Positions 36,214 to 45,030 of a stretch of DNA of 64,000 bases are shown piece after piece. Below the pieces are notes generated by a model. The model was given only the letters and a program-made list of their open reading frames with translations. It was not told the origin of the DNA and ran no database searches. Numbering within the stretch: the first letter of the stretch is position 1; each line of letters starts with the position of its first letter. Source of the stretch: Aeoliella mucimassa (GTDB taxonomy: Bacteria; Planctomycetota; Planctomycetia; Pirellulales; Lacipirellulaceae); the NCBI RefSeq assembly GCF_007748035.1, contig NZ_CP036278.1, forward strand, positions 4,526,001-4,590,000. Reading direction: 5' to 3'. Both the position numbers and the translations under genes were made by a program.

Positions 36214-36350
36214 GTGATACCATCGCACCTTAACCGGCCTGGAGAAGCGATTTCCAGTTAAGGTCCCGAGTATCACGAACAATGAATTCGCCGAGTACGG
36301 GGTCTCGCCCCAAAAAACAACGGCTCCGAGTTAAGGTGTCGCAGTATCAC
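36214..36350. promoter_or_regulatory. three copies of a bipartite motif in a divergent promoter region
   Basis: The motif GTTAAGGT-N5/6-GTATCAC occurs at 36214-36234 (minus strand, N6), 36257-36276 (plus, N5) and 36330-36350 (plus, N6). The first lies 37 bp before the sigma-factor start; the third lies about 60 bp before the small-protein gene at 36409. Spacing is too short for -35/-10 elements as such, so it may be an operator or part of an ECF promoter. Confidence 0.7.
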
Positions 36351-36408
36351 TTATAGGGAAAGCAGACCGGCTGCCTTCCAAAGTATCCCTTTATTGGAGA
36401 CCTGAAAT

Positions 36409-36567
36409 ATGGCCAAAAAGCACTGTGGTGGCAAACCAGCTACCGGCCCAAGAACGGTCCCGGTCAAACCGCACAAGCGGTCGACGCCGGGAAAAACGTG
36501 TCATGGGCCAGGGAAACCTGGGCCAAAGACTGTGCCCGTGAGACCGCACAAGCGGTCCAAGCCGTAG
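36409..36567 (+). CDS. 52-residue basic protein made of two repeats
   Basis: ATG 36409 has GGAG upstream. The protein consists of two similar halves, GPRTVPVKPHKRSTPGK and GPKTVPVRPHKRSKP, each preceded by a Cys- and Gly-rich turn (HCGG, TCHGPGKP). It is highly basic and Pro-rich and is likely to bind nucleic acid. The third GTTAAGGT motif lies just upstream, so the sigma operon may control it. No family is known to me. Confidence 0.6.
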   Translation: MAKKHCGGKPATGPRTVPVKPHKRSTPGKTCHGPGKPGPKTVPVRPHKRSKP

Positions 36568-36662
36568 CCTGGAGAAGCCATCTCGCTCCACGCAGAACGG
36601 ACCTGCCCCGACAGAGTCGGGGTGGTTCGGGCTGTATTCCGGTCCTTAGGAGAGTTATTGAA

Positions 36663-36923
36663 ATGAAGTTACAAGGTGCAATTATTGAGGAGCAGGGCGT
36701 TCGCTTCGCCATCGTCGTGGTCAAGCAGAACGTCGTGCAGAACCACACTACCGCAGATGAGACGATTCAGGCCTGCCGCCCAATCTTCGCCGGGATGCCG
36801 GTGATTCTGATGGCTCAGGATTCTCGTGGTACGCCGACCTATTACGGTCGTCAAGACATCGCGAAGTTTATGGAAAACGTTCCGCTCGATGCAGTTCGCT
36901 GGAAGGAATTCACAATTGGTTAG
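36663..36923 (+). CDS. 86-residue conserved island protein
   Basis: ATG 36663 follows AGGAG. The protein (MKLQGAIIEEQGVRFAIVVV; IFAGMPVILMAQDSRGTPTY; YGRQDIAKFMENVPLDAV) is compact and beta-alpha like, without catalytic motif. It belongs to a short plus-strand cluster (36409-37154) that diverges from the sigma operon. The function is unknown. Confidence 0.65.
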   Translation: MKLQGAIIEEQGVRFAIVVVKQNVVQNHTTADETIQACRPIFAGMPVILMAQDSRGTPTYYGRQDIAKFMENVPLDAVRWKEFTIG

Positions 36924-36935
36924 AAGGATGAAGCG

Positions 36936-37154
36936 ATGAGTGTAGTAGCAAAGAGTCGCATTCGCGGCAATTTCGAGGGCTGGAAGGGCAACGGCACTTA
37001 CGAACTCGAAAACGGACAACGCTGGGAGCAAACGCGATACCGATATCGCTACCGGTACAAGTATCGCCCCAAGGCAGAGGTCATTCGCCGTGGTGGTCGG
37101 CACTATCTTTACGTTGAGTGCATGAACGAGCCGATTGAAGTTCGCCGGGCGTAG
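36936..37154 (+). CDS. 72-residue basic island protein with Tyr/Arg repeat
   Basis: The protein reads SRIRGNFEGWKGNGTYELEN, then the striking RYRYRYRYKYRP and a beta-like end. The alternating Arg-Tyr run could form an amphipathic strand. It begins 12 bp after the previous gene and is likely co-translated. No family is named. Confidence 0.6.
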   Translation: MSVVAKSRIRGNFEGWKGNGTYELENGQRWEQTRYRYRYRYKYRPKAEVIRRGGRHYLYVECMNEPIEVRRA

Positions 37155-37205
37155 ACATCTGGTGAGTAACATCCACCTGGACACGATGGTGCGTTCACAA
37201 TGCGT

Positions 37206-38033
37206 CTAGTGTAAGAGGGCAGTCTTCTGAGCAATCGTCGTAGCCGCCTGCAGCGGCATCATGCTCACCAGAGTGGCCAACAAACGCAGCACACTCCACG
37301 CCGACATGCGAAAGTCGGTCTTCGTTATCTCCGCCACGGCGGTGGCGATTCCCAGCAATTCAAACAGCTCGCGACACAAGACTTCCCGATATTCCTCAAC
37401 CGTAAAGCCAGCGGGCACAACCGGCTGGTCGAGCGTTTCGTGGTACTCCTTGATTTCATCGAGCAAGGGACTCATCCGTAGCATTTCAAAGACCGTGTCC
37501 TGAAGCGAGCTGATGCTCACGTGCTCTGACTGACGAGCAATGAGGTGCAGGCCCCGACACGCCAACAGCAGCTTGACTAACAGGGTCGCGGGCAATGGAG
37601 GCTGATAATTCGAGAACAGGGTGGTGAGCGTCGCGGTCTCGGGCACCACGACCACCAGGTCCAGCTCTCCGCGTCGATAAAGCAAGAACAGTTTGACGAA
37701 GAAGCGAGGTCCAACCCACCAGGGCGAATTCGGGGGCCGCACAAAGAGGTGGTGGGGCAACTTCCGCTTGTCTTCAAACGGATTGTCTATCGTTTCGAGC
37801 AGGTCCCGCATCGCGGTGCTATTGAGCACGTTCACCAGGTCAACGCAATCGTGGTCTCTCGCCGACGGGTATTTCCAGAAGAGGCTGTTCCACAAGTCCA
37901 CGCTGACCTCACAACGAAAACGAAACCCTGCCTCGCGAGCGACGTCGCTACAGTCAATAAGACGGCCCGCGAGGCGGGCGGTCTGCAACCGCTTGTGAGT
38001 ATTGATGATTTCTCTGCGTTTGTATCGTCTCAT
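37206..38033 (-). CDS. hypothetical protein with DUF6573-like N-terminus
   Basis: The ATG at 38033 (GAGGGGGA upstream) gives 275 residues. The N-terminal 80 residues (ARLAGRLIDCSDVAREAGFR, FRCEVSVDLWNSLFW) resemble the DUF6573 pattern of plasmid proteins, which is also seen in the protein at 38242. The C-terminal part is mainly helical. No activity is known. Confidence 0.55.
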   Translation of the reverse strand: MRRYKRREIINTHKRLQTARLAGRLIDCSDVAREAGFRFRCEVSVDLWNSLFWKYPSARDHDCVDLVNVLNSTAMRDLLETIDNPFEDKRKLPHHLFVRPPNSPWWVGPRFFVKLFLLYRRGELDLVVVVPETATLTTLFSNYQPPLPATLLVKLLLACRGLHLIARQSEHVSISSLQDTVFEMLRMSPLLDEIKEYHETLDQPVVPAGFTVEEYREVLCRELFELLGIATAVAEITKTDFRMSAWSVLRLLATLVSMMPLQAATTIAQKTALLH

Positions 38034-38241
38034 GCCTGGTCCCCCTCGGTCGTTTCGAGAGGTTATGGGCGGGTAGAGGCCGAACGTGATGTTGCTAGGT
38101 CGCATCCTCGCCCCGAGAGAAGGTCCGCTCAGATGTCAGGCGGGCACGGCTTTGCCGCAGCGGGCCGGGTGGCCGGCGGGAAAGCGTCAAAGCCGCCCGC
38201 TGAACGATTCGCGGACGGACTTATCAATGGAGGAAACGACC

Positions 38242-38697
38242 ATGACAACTCGCAAGTTCGACAACTCGGCTATCGACCTCTCCCAAGAGCGTCTCTCCCA
38301 GCACGTGAGCGAATACTCGTTCGAAGAAGCCCTAGCCAATGGGCTGCTGGTGAATGTGACCAGTTGGGTGCGGCACGAGATGGGTTTTGGCACCAGCCGC
38401 TACAACGTGAAAATCGCCGTGACCGCTAGGCTATGGAAGACCATTGTGAGAATCTCACCGTTGGCCAAGGTGTGGCAAACGGTAGTTGGTCGCGGCAATG
38501 ACGTGTTGTGGCTCGCGGCCTACGCGATGCACCGGGCCAGACAAGTCGGTGAAGACGCAGCCAACTTCCAATGCTTCCTGCCGACCGAAGACGACTGGGG
38601 CAGCGAATGCGTCAAGCCGCTGCGGGTCGAGCTTTGCGATGAGCAGGGCAAAGCGGCCATTGTCATTGGTTACGTGGAGGAGTTTGCGATGCTATAG
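38242..38697 (+). CDS. DUF6573-like island protein
   Basis: ATG 38242 follows TGGAGGAAACGACC, a strong ribosome site, and gives 151 residues. Core motif: EEALANGLLVNVTSWVRHEM, then YNVKIAVTARLWKTIV. This is the DUF6573 form that often accompanies DUF932 and replication/transfer genes on plasmids. A frame extending upstream to 38086 is not preferred. Confidence 0.65.
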   Translation: MTTRKFDNSAIDLSQERLSQHVSEYSFEEALANGLLVNVTSWVRHEMGFGTSRYNVKIAVTARLWKTIVRISPLAKVWQTVVGRGNDVLWLAAYAMHRARQVGEDAANFQCFLPTEDDWGSECVKPLRVELCDEQGKAAIVIGYVEEFAML

Positions 38698-38738
38698 CCG
38701 AGGAGGCGTAGCAAGAAGATGAGGGCGGGGGAGTAACA

Positions 38739-41048
38739 TCAGTTCTCATCGCCCTCATCGTCTTGGTCGGGTAGATAGAAGGTCTCTTCCTCATCGTCCC
38801 AGAGCATCTTGCTGAGGTCATGCTTCTTTTCACGGCCTTGGTGCTCGGGCGTCTCTGGCTCGTTCGGCTTTGCGGGACGAGGCCGGAGAGGAGTAGCAGC
38901 TTCTCCTCCGCGAAGACTGACGGGGCTTTCAGGTTGAGGTGCCGCCGCAGGGGCTGGCGGAGTTGAAGTCGCTTTGGGAGGGAGAGGTCTGGTGTGGTCG
39001 TCTCCATCGAATTGAAAGCCGAGTGCTTGTAAAGAGCCAAACAAGTCCCTGGGAGGGCGGAACCGGCCTTTGGGAGTAGGATAGACGTCCTTTTCTGAAA
39101 AGCGAAACGTTTGACCGGCGACCTTGTAGCAAATCTCCGTCGCACTCCACAAGCGTTCGTCGAGTTGCTTGGGAGAATGGAACTGGGTGTTGCCGTAGTA
39201 AACGTCACGCGGCAAATGGCCCCGATAGGGCGGATGCATAGGTACATCGAAGTAACCAAACACACCACTTTCATATTGCGGTACTTCCCGGTCGGCGGAT
39301 GCCAAAGGAAGCTGCATAAATACTTCTGCTGGTACGGCAGGTCGAGTTAGTCGTTGGAAAGACTTCGTCTTTGAAGTGCCAACGCTGTGACTGGAAGGAG
39401 CGTCTTGTTCAATCGCGGGTGATTTGGACCGAGACTCGGAAGTTGAAGTGAGTTCGACTAGAACGTCCTGGGCACCGATTTGGTCGGACATCCATCGTGC
39501 CGTCTCTGCACTTTTTACACGCAAGTAGGCTCGGAACCCACATGCCCCAAGGATGCCGTTCGCCGACTTGCCGTAGATGTCCGACAGGGTCGCAATGTCG
39601 TGAATGCCCAGGGCGATACTGAGGCCCAGGCCGGGAGCAGTCTCCAAGGCGTGCTCGATGACGGGAAGTCGCCCAAGCCGTGCAAACTCATCGAGAATCA
39701 TGAAAGTGTGGTGTTTTCGGGTGCGGGCGTTGTCGAGCAATTCATGGAACAAGAAATAGAGAATTGCCTGATTGATGGGTTGCAGGTCCGCGTGATTGCG
39801 AAGGCTGTTGCCAATTACTAGCCCTTTGGATTGATGGTTGACCCAATGACTCAAGCTGAGTCGAGCACTGGCTCTGGACCATGCCGTGGCGACGTTCAGA
39901 TAGCGTTGAGAGCACGCGTCCAGGTCACTGAGAACGTTTTGCTGAGTCTGGCCATCTCCTTGAATGTGGGTCAAGTATTGACCTCGTCCTTCGTCTGTGG
40001 AGCACAGCACCGAGCGGATATTCTCCCGCTTGATGGAAAGCATGAGGTCGAGAAACGTCCAGCGGTCACCAGCACACTCAATGAGAGTGCGTATCACCGC
40101 CGTGAGAAGCTGCCTCGACGTTTGCAGGAAGTAGTCACGTCGTGCGTGACCGTCACCAGGTATCAAGATACCAGCGAGGGTGCTCGCCGATTCAGCATCG
40201 ACGTCCTTGGCAATGTCCCAGGCAACTCCACGCGAGTCGTAGGCGTTAAGCAGGTAATAGAAATGCGTGGCTGTCTTTCGTTTGCTGGAGGGGTGAAGCA
40301 GCGGAAGCAGGTCGCCCTTGAAGTCATAGACAACCGTGCGGACCGCTGGGTTCAAAAACATGCTTTGTAGGAAGAGTCGAAGGATGGTAGTCTTTCCACT
40401 TCTGGTCGTCCCCGTCACTAGAAAATGGCTCTTCCGTGCATCGGACAATCGGTAGCGTAGCGGTCCCCAACGGATGCCGTCATCGGGGGAAGCTTCTGAG
40501 GAGAATTCGAGAATCTCTTGCTGAGCCAACCTAGAGCCGCTGCAGAAGACATCCCCGTTGGGGAGTCGTTCTCGCTGTTTATATCCGTGAGGCAGCGGAG
40601 TCTTGGGAATGTCCGCGTCTTGGAGGCTCTCGGTGATGCAGTCCGCCAGAGCATTCCATAATTCCATCGATGGTTCAGCTCCTCCTTGGTAGGCGAAGGC
40701 AAACGGGTTGCGTTGCGGGTTCGTATGGTCCGTGGCGGACCGTTCGAATCTGAACCTGGGGCGTTTGTTCTTGAGGAAGGGAAGGACAAGCGAATTCGTG
40801 ACCGCACAAGGGCATATTCTTGTGTGTGCCAGCTTGAAGAAGTTCTTTTGGCGTTGAGCTGCAGCCAGTTCTCGCGTTTTCTTGCTATACCACCCGGCGA
40901 CGTCACGCCAGTAGTTTGGAAAACCCTCGGCGAAAGCCTGTGCCGGTTCAGAGAAGACTCCTAGTGACTCCCAAAACTCGGTGTCTCCGTAATCGTAAGG
41001 CTTGCCGTGTTCATTCGAGAGCTTATAGAGCAATGCTAACTCCCCCAT
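38739..41048 (-). CDS. type IV coupling protein (VirD4/TraD-like ATPase)
   Basis: The 769-residue protein has Walker A VTGTTRSGKTT (around 211-221), Walker B FMILDEFARLGRLPV (around 455-468) and the later PALSLAIALGIHDIATL-like region typical of TraD/TraM-recognition ATPases. The C-terminal 130 residues are Pro/Glu-rich and acidic. These hexameric pumps deliver relaxosomes to a type IV secretion channel. No relaxase or T4SS channel genes are seen in the window, so the island would need helpers or is a degenerate conjugative element. It overlaps the upstream gene by 13 bases. Confidence 0.85.
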   Translation of the reverse strand: MGELALLYKLSNEHGKPYDYGDTEFWESLGVFSEPAQAFAEGFPNYWRDVAGWYSKKTRELAAAQRQKNFFKLAHTRICPCAVTNSLVLPFLKNKRPRFRFERSATDHTNPQRNPFAFAYQGGAEPSMELWNALADCITESLQDADIPKTPLPHGYKQRERLPNGDVFCSGSRLAQQEILEFSSEASPDDGIRWGPLRYRLSDARKSHFLVTGTTRSGKTTILRLFLQSMFLNPAVRTVVYDFKGDLLPLLHPSSKRKTATHFYYLLNAYDSRGVAWDIAKDVDAESASTLAGILIPGDGHARRDYFLQTSRQLLTAVIRTLIECAGDRWTFLDLMLSIKRENIRSVLCSTDEGRGQYLTHIQGDGQTQQNVLSDLDACSQRYLNVATAWSRASARLSLSHWVNHQSKGLVIGNSLRNHADLQPINQAILYFLFHELLDNARTRKHHTFMILDEFARLGRLPVIEHALETAPGLGLSIALGIHDIATLSDIYGKSANGILGACGFRAYLRVKSAETARWMSDQIGAQDVLVELTSTSESRSKSPAIEQDAPSSHSVGTSKTKSFQRLTRPAVPAEVFMQLPLASADREVPQYESGVFGYFDVPMHPPYRGHLPRDVYYGNTQFHSPKQLDERLWSATEICYKVAGQTFRFSEKDVYPTPKGRFRPPRDLFGSLQALGFQFDGDDHTRPLPPKATSTPPAPAAAPQPESPVSLRGGEAATPLRPRPAKPNEPETPEHQGREKKHDLSKMLWDDEEETFYLPDQDDEGDEN

Positions 41049-41586
41049 ACGTCCCGACGCACATGCCGTGCGTCGACTTGGGTTTGCGTAGTCGACTGGC
41101 CGATTTCTTGAAGGTACTGTGCCTCGCGTTGCGACCAGTGTGTGTTCAGGTTGATGTCATGGACTTGCTGGTGCCACGCGGCCTGATGCTGCGTCATTGG
41201 ATTGGATTGCTGGAAGACGTGTGTTGTAGTGGCAGGAAACAGCGACAAGCCATCGAGACCAGTGTAGACCTGGTTGGGAGGCGTATGAATGGTGGGAGCT
41301 TGCGGCTGCGATGGTTGCCATTGAAAATAATCCGGTTGGGATGAATCACGAGGTCTTGTTTCTGATTCGAAGTTCAACGGATTGACGAGAATGCTGTCTC
41401 CGATGGCCTCTTGGTGCCTGCGGCGGCGGAGTTTCTTCTTCCATATGGCGTACGCGAACTCAATGTCGGGTGACTCGTCGGCGGTAACGCGGTGCGTTCT
41501 TTCGCTGCCGTCAAACTTCACTTCGTACGCACGATTCACCGTGTCGACGGATGTGACTGTGCCGTAAGAGTTTTTCAATATCAATC
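41036..41586 (-). pseudogene. gene truncated at its 5' end by an IS element
   Basis: The open frame from the IS boundary at 41586 down to 41036 encodes about 183 residues (NSYGTVTSVDTVNRAYEVKF, then a Gln/Pro/His-rich tail). The original start is missing; any start now lies within the IS903-like element. It overlaps the coupling-protein gene and was its operon partner. The function is unknown. Confidence 0.7.
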
Positions 41587-42621
41587 GGCCTTGTTGACTA
41601 ACTCCACTCGAACTGTGGAAGCCCGAGTTGGGTGAATTGATTGATGATTTTACAGCGCAAGCGGGCTTCCGTTTGTTGGTTTTCGAATACTCGGTTTTTG
41701 AGATGGCTCCCAAAGCTTTGTTTCACTCGGTACATGGTCGTTTCCGCCAAGCTTCTACGATGATAGCCCACTTCCTCTTTCCAACTCCTACGCCCCTTGC
41801 GTCGAATCTGACGAATTGCCTCGTCCCGGGGCAAAGGCTCCTCCGCAGAGTTGCCATGTTGTTTGATCTTGGCGTTGTGCTGCGGCGGAATCACCGGCTC
41901 AATGCCTTCGGATTCCAGCCCTTCATAAACCTTCCACTTGTCGTAACTACCGTCGCCGTGAAACTTTTTTACGGGCTGCTCCACCTGCTCCAGCATTTCG
42001 GGAACCGCATCGGCATCGTGGCAACTGTTCTCGGTCAAAATCTCCGCCACAATCTCGCGGGTGTCAGGATTCACCGACAAATGCAGCTTCCGCCATGTCC
42101 GCCGCTTCGACTTGCCATGCGTCCGCATCTTCCATTCGCCCTCGCCAAACACTTTCATGCCGGTGCTATCCACCACGATATCGATGTCGCCCCTCTTGTT
42201 AGCGATATCGAGCGAAACATTCAGCTTGCTGGCTCGCTTGGCGAGCGAAGAATAATTGGGAATCGCTGCCTCGACGCCCAACATCGCCACCAGCGAGCGG
42301 CCGAATCCCTCAGTCTGCCGATAGGGAAGTTTCAGCAGTTCGCGAATCGTCAGCAAGCACTCGATCGCCGTATCGCTGAAGACAAAAGGGCGACCGACTT
42401 TTGTCTGGTCGTTAGGATGTTCCCAGTTCTCCAACGCCTCGTCGCTAAACCAAATAGTGATGTTTCCACGCTCGATGAGCGACTTGTTATACTCCTTCCA
42501 GTTCGTGACTTTGTAGGTTCGTTTTTCTTTCGTAGCCATGTTCGATCTCCGTAAAAAAGGTACGTGGTTCCATTCCACGTTAGTTTTTACGGAGGTTTGT
42601 GACTAATTGTTCAACAAGGCC
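41587..42621 (-). mobile_element. IS5-family (IS903-like) insertion sequence, copy 2
   Basis: It has the same 1035-bp length, ends and encoded protein as copy 1. The flanks do not match: ATATCAATC on the left, ATTTGAATG on the right. Lack of a target duplication together with two broken genes at its edges indicates that adjacent DNA was deleted or rearranged after insertion. Confidence 0.92.
41598..42539 (-). CDS. IS903-like DDE transposase (copy 2)
   Basis: The frame is intact and identical in translation to copy 1 (313 residues, same start and catalytic motifs). The two copies are about 24.6 kb apart in the same orientation, so recombination between them could delete the region between, including ssrA and the int end of the island. 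Confidence 0.93.
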   Translation of the reverse strand: MATKEKRTYKVTNWKEYNKSLIERGNITIWFSDEALENWEHPNDQTKVGRPFVFSDTAIECLLTIRELLKLPYRQTEGFGRSLVAMLGVEAAIPNYSSLAKRASKLNVSLDIANKRGDIDIVVDSTGMKVFGEGEWKMRTHGKSKRRTWRKLHLSVNPDTREIVAEILTENSCHDADAVPEMLEQVEQPVKKFHGDGSYDKWKVYEGLESEGIEPVIPPQHNAKIKQHGNSAEEPLPRDEAIRQIRRKGRRSWKEEVGYHRRSLAETTMYRVKQSFGSHLKNRVFENQQTEARLRCKIINQFTQLGLPQFEWS

Positions 42622-42833
42622 ATTTGAATGCCTGAATTACGTGCAACATCGCGTGCCTGGTATTCGAGTCTAGCGTCGGCCAAACATTGTGAAGCAGGTG
42701 CAGCTCGCGGATGATTTGCAGGTCGAAATCGGAGCACTCGCTACAGTGACAATCGGACCGCTGCCAGCCCTTTTTCGGGTGCACAAAACACCTTGTTTTT
42801 TAGGGTGAAATGCGTGGCGGACTGCGGGTTCTA
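42622..42833 (-). pseudogene. decayed right end of an ssrA element with integrase-tail remnant
   Basis: The stretch aligns with the island's right end (53876-54010) through GACAATCGGACCGCTGCCAG, CACAAAA..CCTTG, TAGGGTGAA and CTGCGGGTTC. On the minus strand it encodes a relative of the integrase tail: IIRELHLLHNVWPTLDSN versus LTWELHQLHLAWPNLPAE. It lacks an 11-bp piece and is frameshifted to a stop in the att frame. The IS903-like copy cuts its end. The att core keeps only GCGGGTTC before the IS630-like element. Confidence 0.7.
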
Positions 42834-42839
42834 TTATAC

Positions 42840-43996
42840 GCATTCTAAAGAAGAGCTGCGCGCTTTCTATTGCGCTTTCCTATTCCCCCCATCATAATGC
42901 GACTTTCCGAGAACATGGAGGTCGCGATGAAAGTGGCGGGGCATCTTCCGCTTGCGGAGTTAAAGCGATTGGAGCGTGTGGAGAAGAACGTCAATCGCTC
43001 CAAGCGGTTGCGGATTCTGATCTTAGGTCACGAGGGCTGGACGGCCCCCGCTGTGGCAGCCGCTGTTGGGCTATCGCGACGGGCGTGCCAGGAGTGGGTC
43101 GCCCGATACAATCGACACGGGCTGGCGGGGCTGGACGACCACCGCGGTGGGTCGTTGAACCTGCCACTCACAGCCGACCAAGAGCAGACGTTTCGTGAGC
43201 GTCTCGCGGCAGGGCCAACGAGCGAAGACCTTGTCTGCTCGTTGCGGGGCAAGGACTTCCAACGCATCTTGGCCGAGGAGTTCGGCGTGAGGCGGTCGTT
43301 GCCTGCGGTGTACTGGCTGCTACACCGATTGGGCTACAGCTACCTGCGTCCCAGGCCGCGTCATCGCAAAGCAGACCCTGAAAAGATCGAGGCGTTCAAG
43401 CGGGAGTGGCCTGAGCGAATCAAGGAGATCGCCGCGGAGCATCCCCATAAACAGCTGCGGGTCTACTTCCAGGACGAATCACGGTTCGGACAGCAGGGGA
43501 CCAACACCAACCTGTGGGCCGAGCGGGGCTCCCGACCGACCGCCGTCCGTCAAACCGAATACGAATACTTGTGGGTGATTGGGGCGGTCTGCCCGGAAAC
43601 CGGACACGCCGAGGGCCTGCTGAGCCCGCAACTGAACACGAAGATCATTAACTCGTTCTTGGAATCGTTCTCCGAAACGATCCCCGAGGGCGAGCACGCC
43701 GTGATGATCTGGGATGGCGCCGGCTTCCACACCAGCAAGGCAATTCAGGTCCCAGAAAACGTGTCGCTGGTGCAACTGCCGCCCTACAGCCCTGAACTTA
43801 ACCCAATCGAAAACCTCTGGCATTACCTCAAAAGCCACTTCTGGAGCAACCGGGCCTACGACGACTACGATGACTTGGAAGAAGCGGCCATGACCGCATG
43901 GCGGACCGCCGTGCTCAACGAAGAACTCATCAAAACCGTCTGTGCCGCCCCGTATGTTGATGGCGGCTCAAACGCGCAGGTTTAAATTAGAATGCG
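42840..43996 (+). mobile_element. IS630-family element, type A
   Basis: Ends CGCATTCTAA and TTAGAATGCG are inverted repeats flanked by TA (42838-42839 and 43997-43998), the IS630/Tc1 target duplication. The length is 1157 bp with one intact gene. Confidence 0.85.
42927..43985 (+). CDS. IS630-family transposase (type A)
   Basis: The protein has 352 residues from the ATG at 42927. N-terminal HTH (WTAPAVAAAVGLSRRACQEW) is followed by the catalytic parts VYFQDESRFG, MIWDGAGFHTS and PPYSPELNPIENLWHYLK, the D-D-E of the Tc1/mariner-like group. The frame is continuous with no frameshift. An upstream frame from 42870 is possible but adds no domain. Confidence 0.92.
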   Translation: MKVAGHLPLAELKRLERVEKNVNRSKRLRILILGHEGWTAPAVAAAVGLSRRACQEWVARYNRHGLAGLDDHRGGSLNLPLTADQEQTFRERLAAGPTSEDLVCSLRGKDFQRILAEEFGVRRSLPAVYWLLHRLGYSYLRPRPRHRKADPEKIEAFKREWPERIKEIAAEHPHKQLRVYFQDESRFGQQGTNTNLWAERGSRPTAVRQTEYEYLWVIGAVCPETGHAEGLLSPQLNTKIINSFLESFSETIPEGEHAVMIWDGAGFHTSKAIQVPENVSLVQLPPYSPELNPIENLWHYLKSHFWSNRAYDDYDDLEEAAMTAWRTAVLNEELIKTVCAAPYVDGGSNAQV

Positions 43997-44319
43997 TATT
44001 AGAGCAGGTGAATATCGCGTTACGCATTCTCTTTGTTTGCCCCAAGTCCTCACTCTCGGCGGCGGGAAACGAAACCCGTAGCCCTGGCTTTGAGGCTTCA
44101 GCGTTGTCTCCGGAATGGTCGCGAAAATACCGAGGTCTTACTTTATCGCGTGCAATTCGGCACGCAACGATTCTTCTTCGTCGGGTTGTCTAACCTCTTA
44201 CGTTTCCACTACGCAAGAGCGGCGGTAGGGAGTTCCGAGCTATGCTTGTAGCCGCTGGAGGGAGTGGGGATAATAATCGAATAAATCAGTCATCGTTCCC
44301 TTGCCGACGGAGCACTCTG
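43997..44319. other. intergenic region upstream of superoxide dismutase
   Basis: No gene is supported. The region begins at the IS630 flank and ends in the AT-rich leader of the dismutase gene (ATAATAATCGAATAAATC). It marks the left edge of the metal-resistance part of the island. Confidence 0.4.
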
Positions 44320-45030
44320 ATGAGCCACTTCTCACGACGCAACTTCGTGTTTCTGTCCTCAGGCGCGGCAATTGGAAATATGGTCCTGCCGGGACTTGCA
44401 ACGGCGGAAGAGGCACACGCTGAGGGATTCTACTTCTCGCATTCAGGACTGGTCACGGGGCAGCCGAAGCCACTGAAGCATAAGTCGATTCCGGGCTTTC
44501 TCAGTGCAGAGCAAATCGCTCCCCATCACACAGCTCACTATGGTGGGGCACTGAAGGGTTACACAGCTGCGGATGCGACCATTGAAGCCTCCGTCAAGAG
44601 CGGCGAAAAACTCGACGCGGCGGCTTATGGAGCATTGAAGCGAATCATCAACAGCAAGGGCAATAGCGTCGTACTGCATGAGATGTATTTTGACGGATTG
44701 ACGCCGACCACCATGGAACCGGCTGCTGACGTTCGTTCAGCAATCGATGCCAGATTCGGCTCGGTTGAAAAATGGGCGGAAGACTTCATCGCATCTGCCA
44801 AGGAGGCCGCGGGTTGGGCGATGTTGGTCAAACATCCAGTAAATGGGAAGCTTTACAACGTCGTCAGTGACGAACACGCGATGGGCATTCTCTGGATGGC
44901 AGTTCCCCTGGTCGTCATCGATACCTACGAGCACGCCTTCTACATTGACTACGAAAATCGGAAGGCCGAGTACGTCGAGAAGTTCATCGAACACATAGAC
45001 TGGAACGCAGTGAACAAGCGATTTGCGTAG
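44320..45030 (+). CDS. exported Fe/Mn superoxide dismutase (Tat signal)
   Basis: The 236-residue protein starts MSHFSRRNFVFLSSGAAIGN, a twin-arginine signal, so a folded enzyme is exported. Metal ligands can be placed at His69 (SAEQIAPHH), His120 (SVVLHEMYF), Asp201 and His205 (DTYEHAFYIDY). The enzyme converts superoxide to H2O2 and O2. In the usual position of the DVWEHAYY motif the Trp is replaced by Tyr. It lies just before a copper/heavy-metal efflux operon, which fits protection from metal-induced oxidative stress. Confidence 0.9.
   Translation: MSHFSRRNFVFLSSGAAIGNMVLPGLATAEEAHAEGFYFSHSGLVTGQPKPLKHKSIPGFLSAEQIAPHHTAHYGGALKGYTAADATIEASVKSGEKLDAAAYGALKRIINSKGNSVVLHEMYFDGLTPTTMEPAADVRSAIDARFGSVEKWAEDFIASAKEAAGWAMLVKHPVNGKLYNVVSDEHAMGILWMAVPLVVIDTYEHAFYIDYENRKAEYVEKFIEHIDWNAVNKRFA

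Noticed and set aside
38739-41586. Complete conjugation system
   Set aside because: Only a coupling protein and one truncated partner are visible; no relaxase, VirB4 or channel genes were found.
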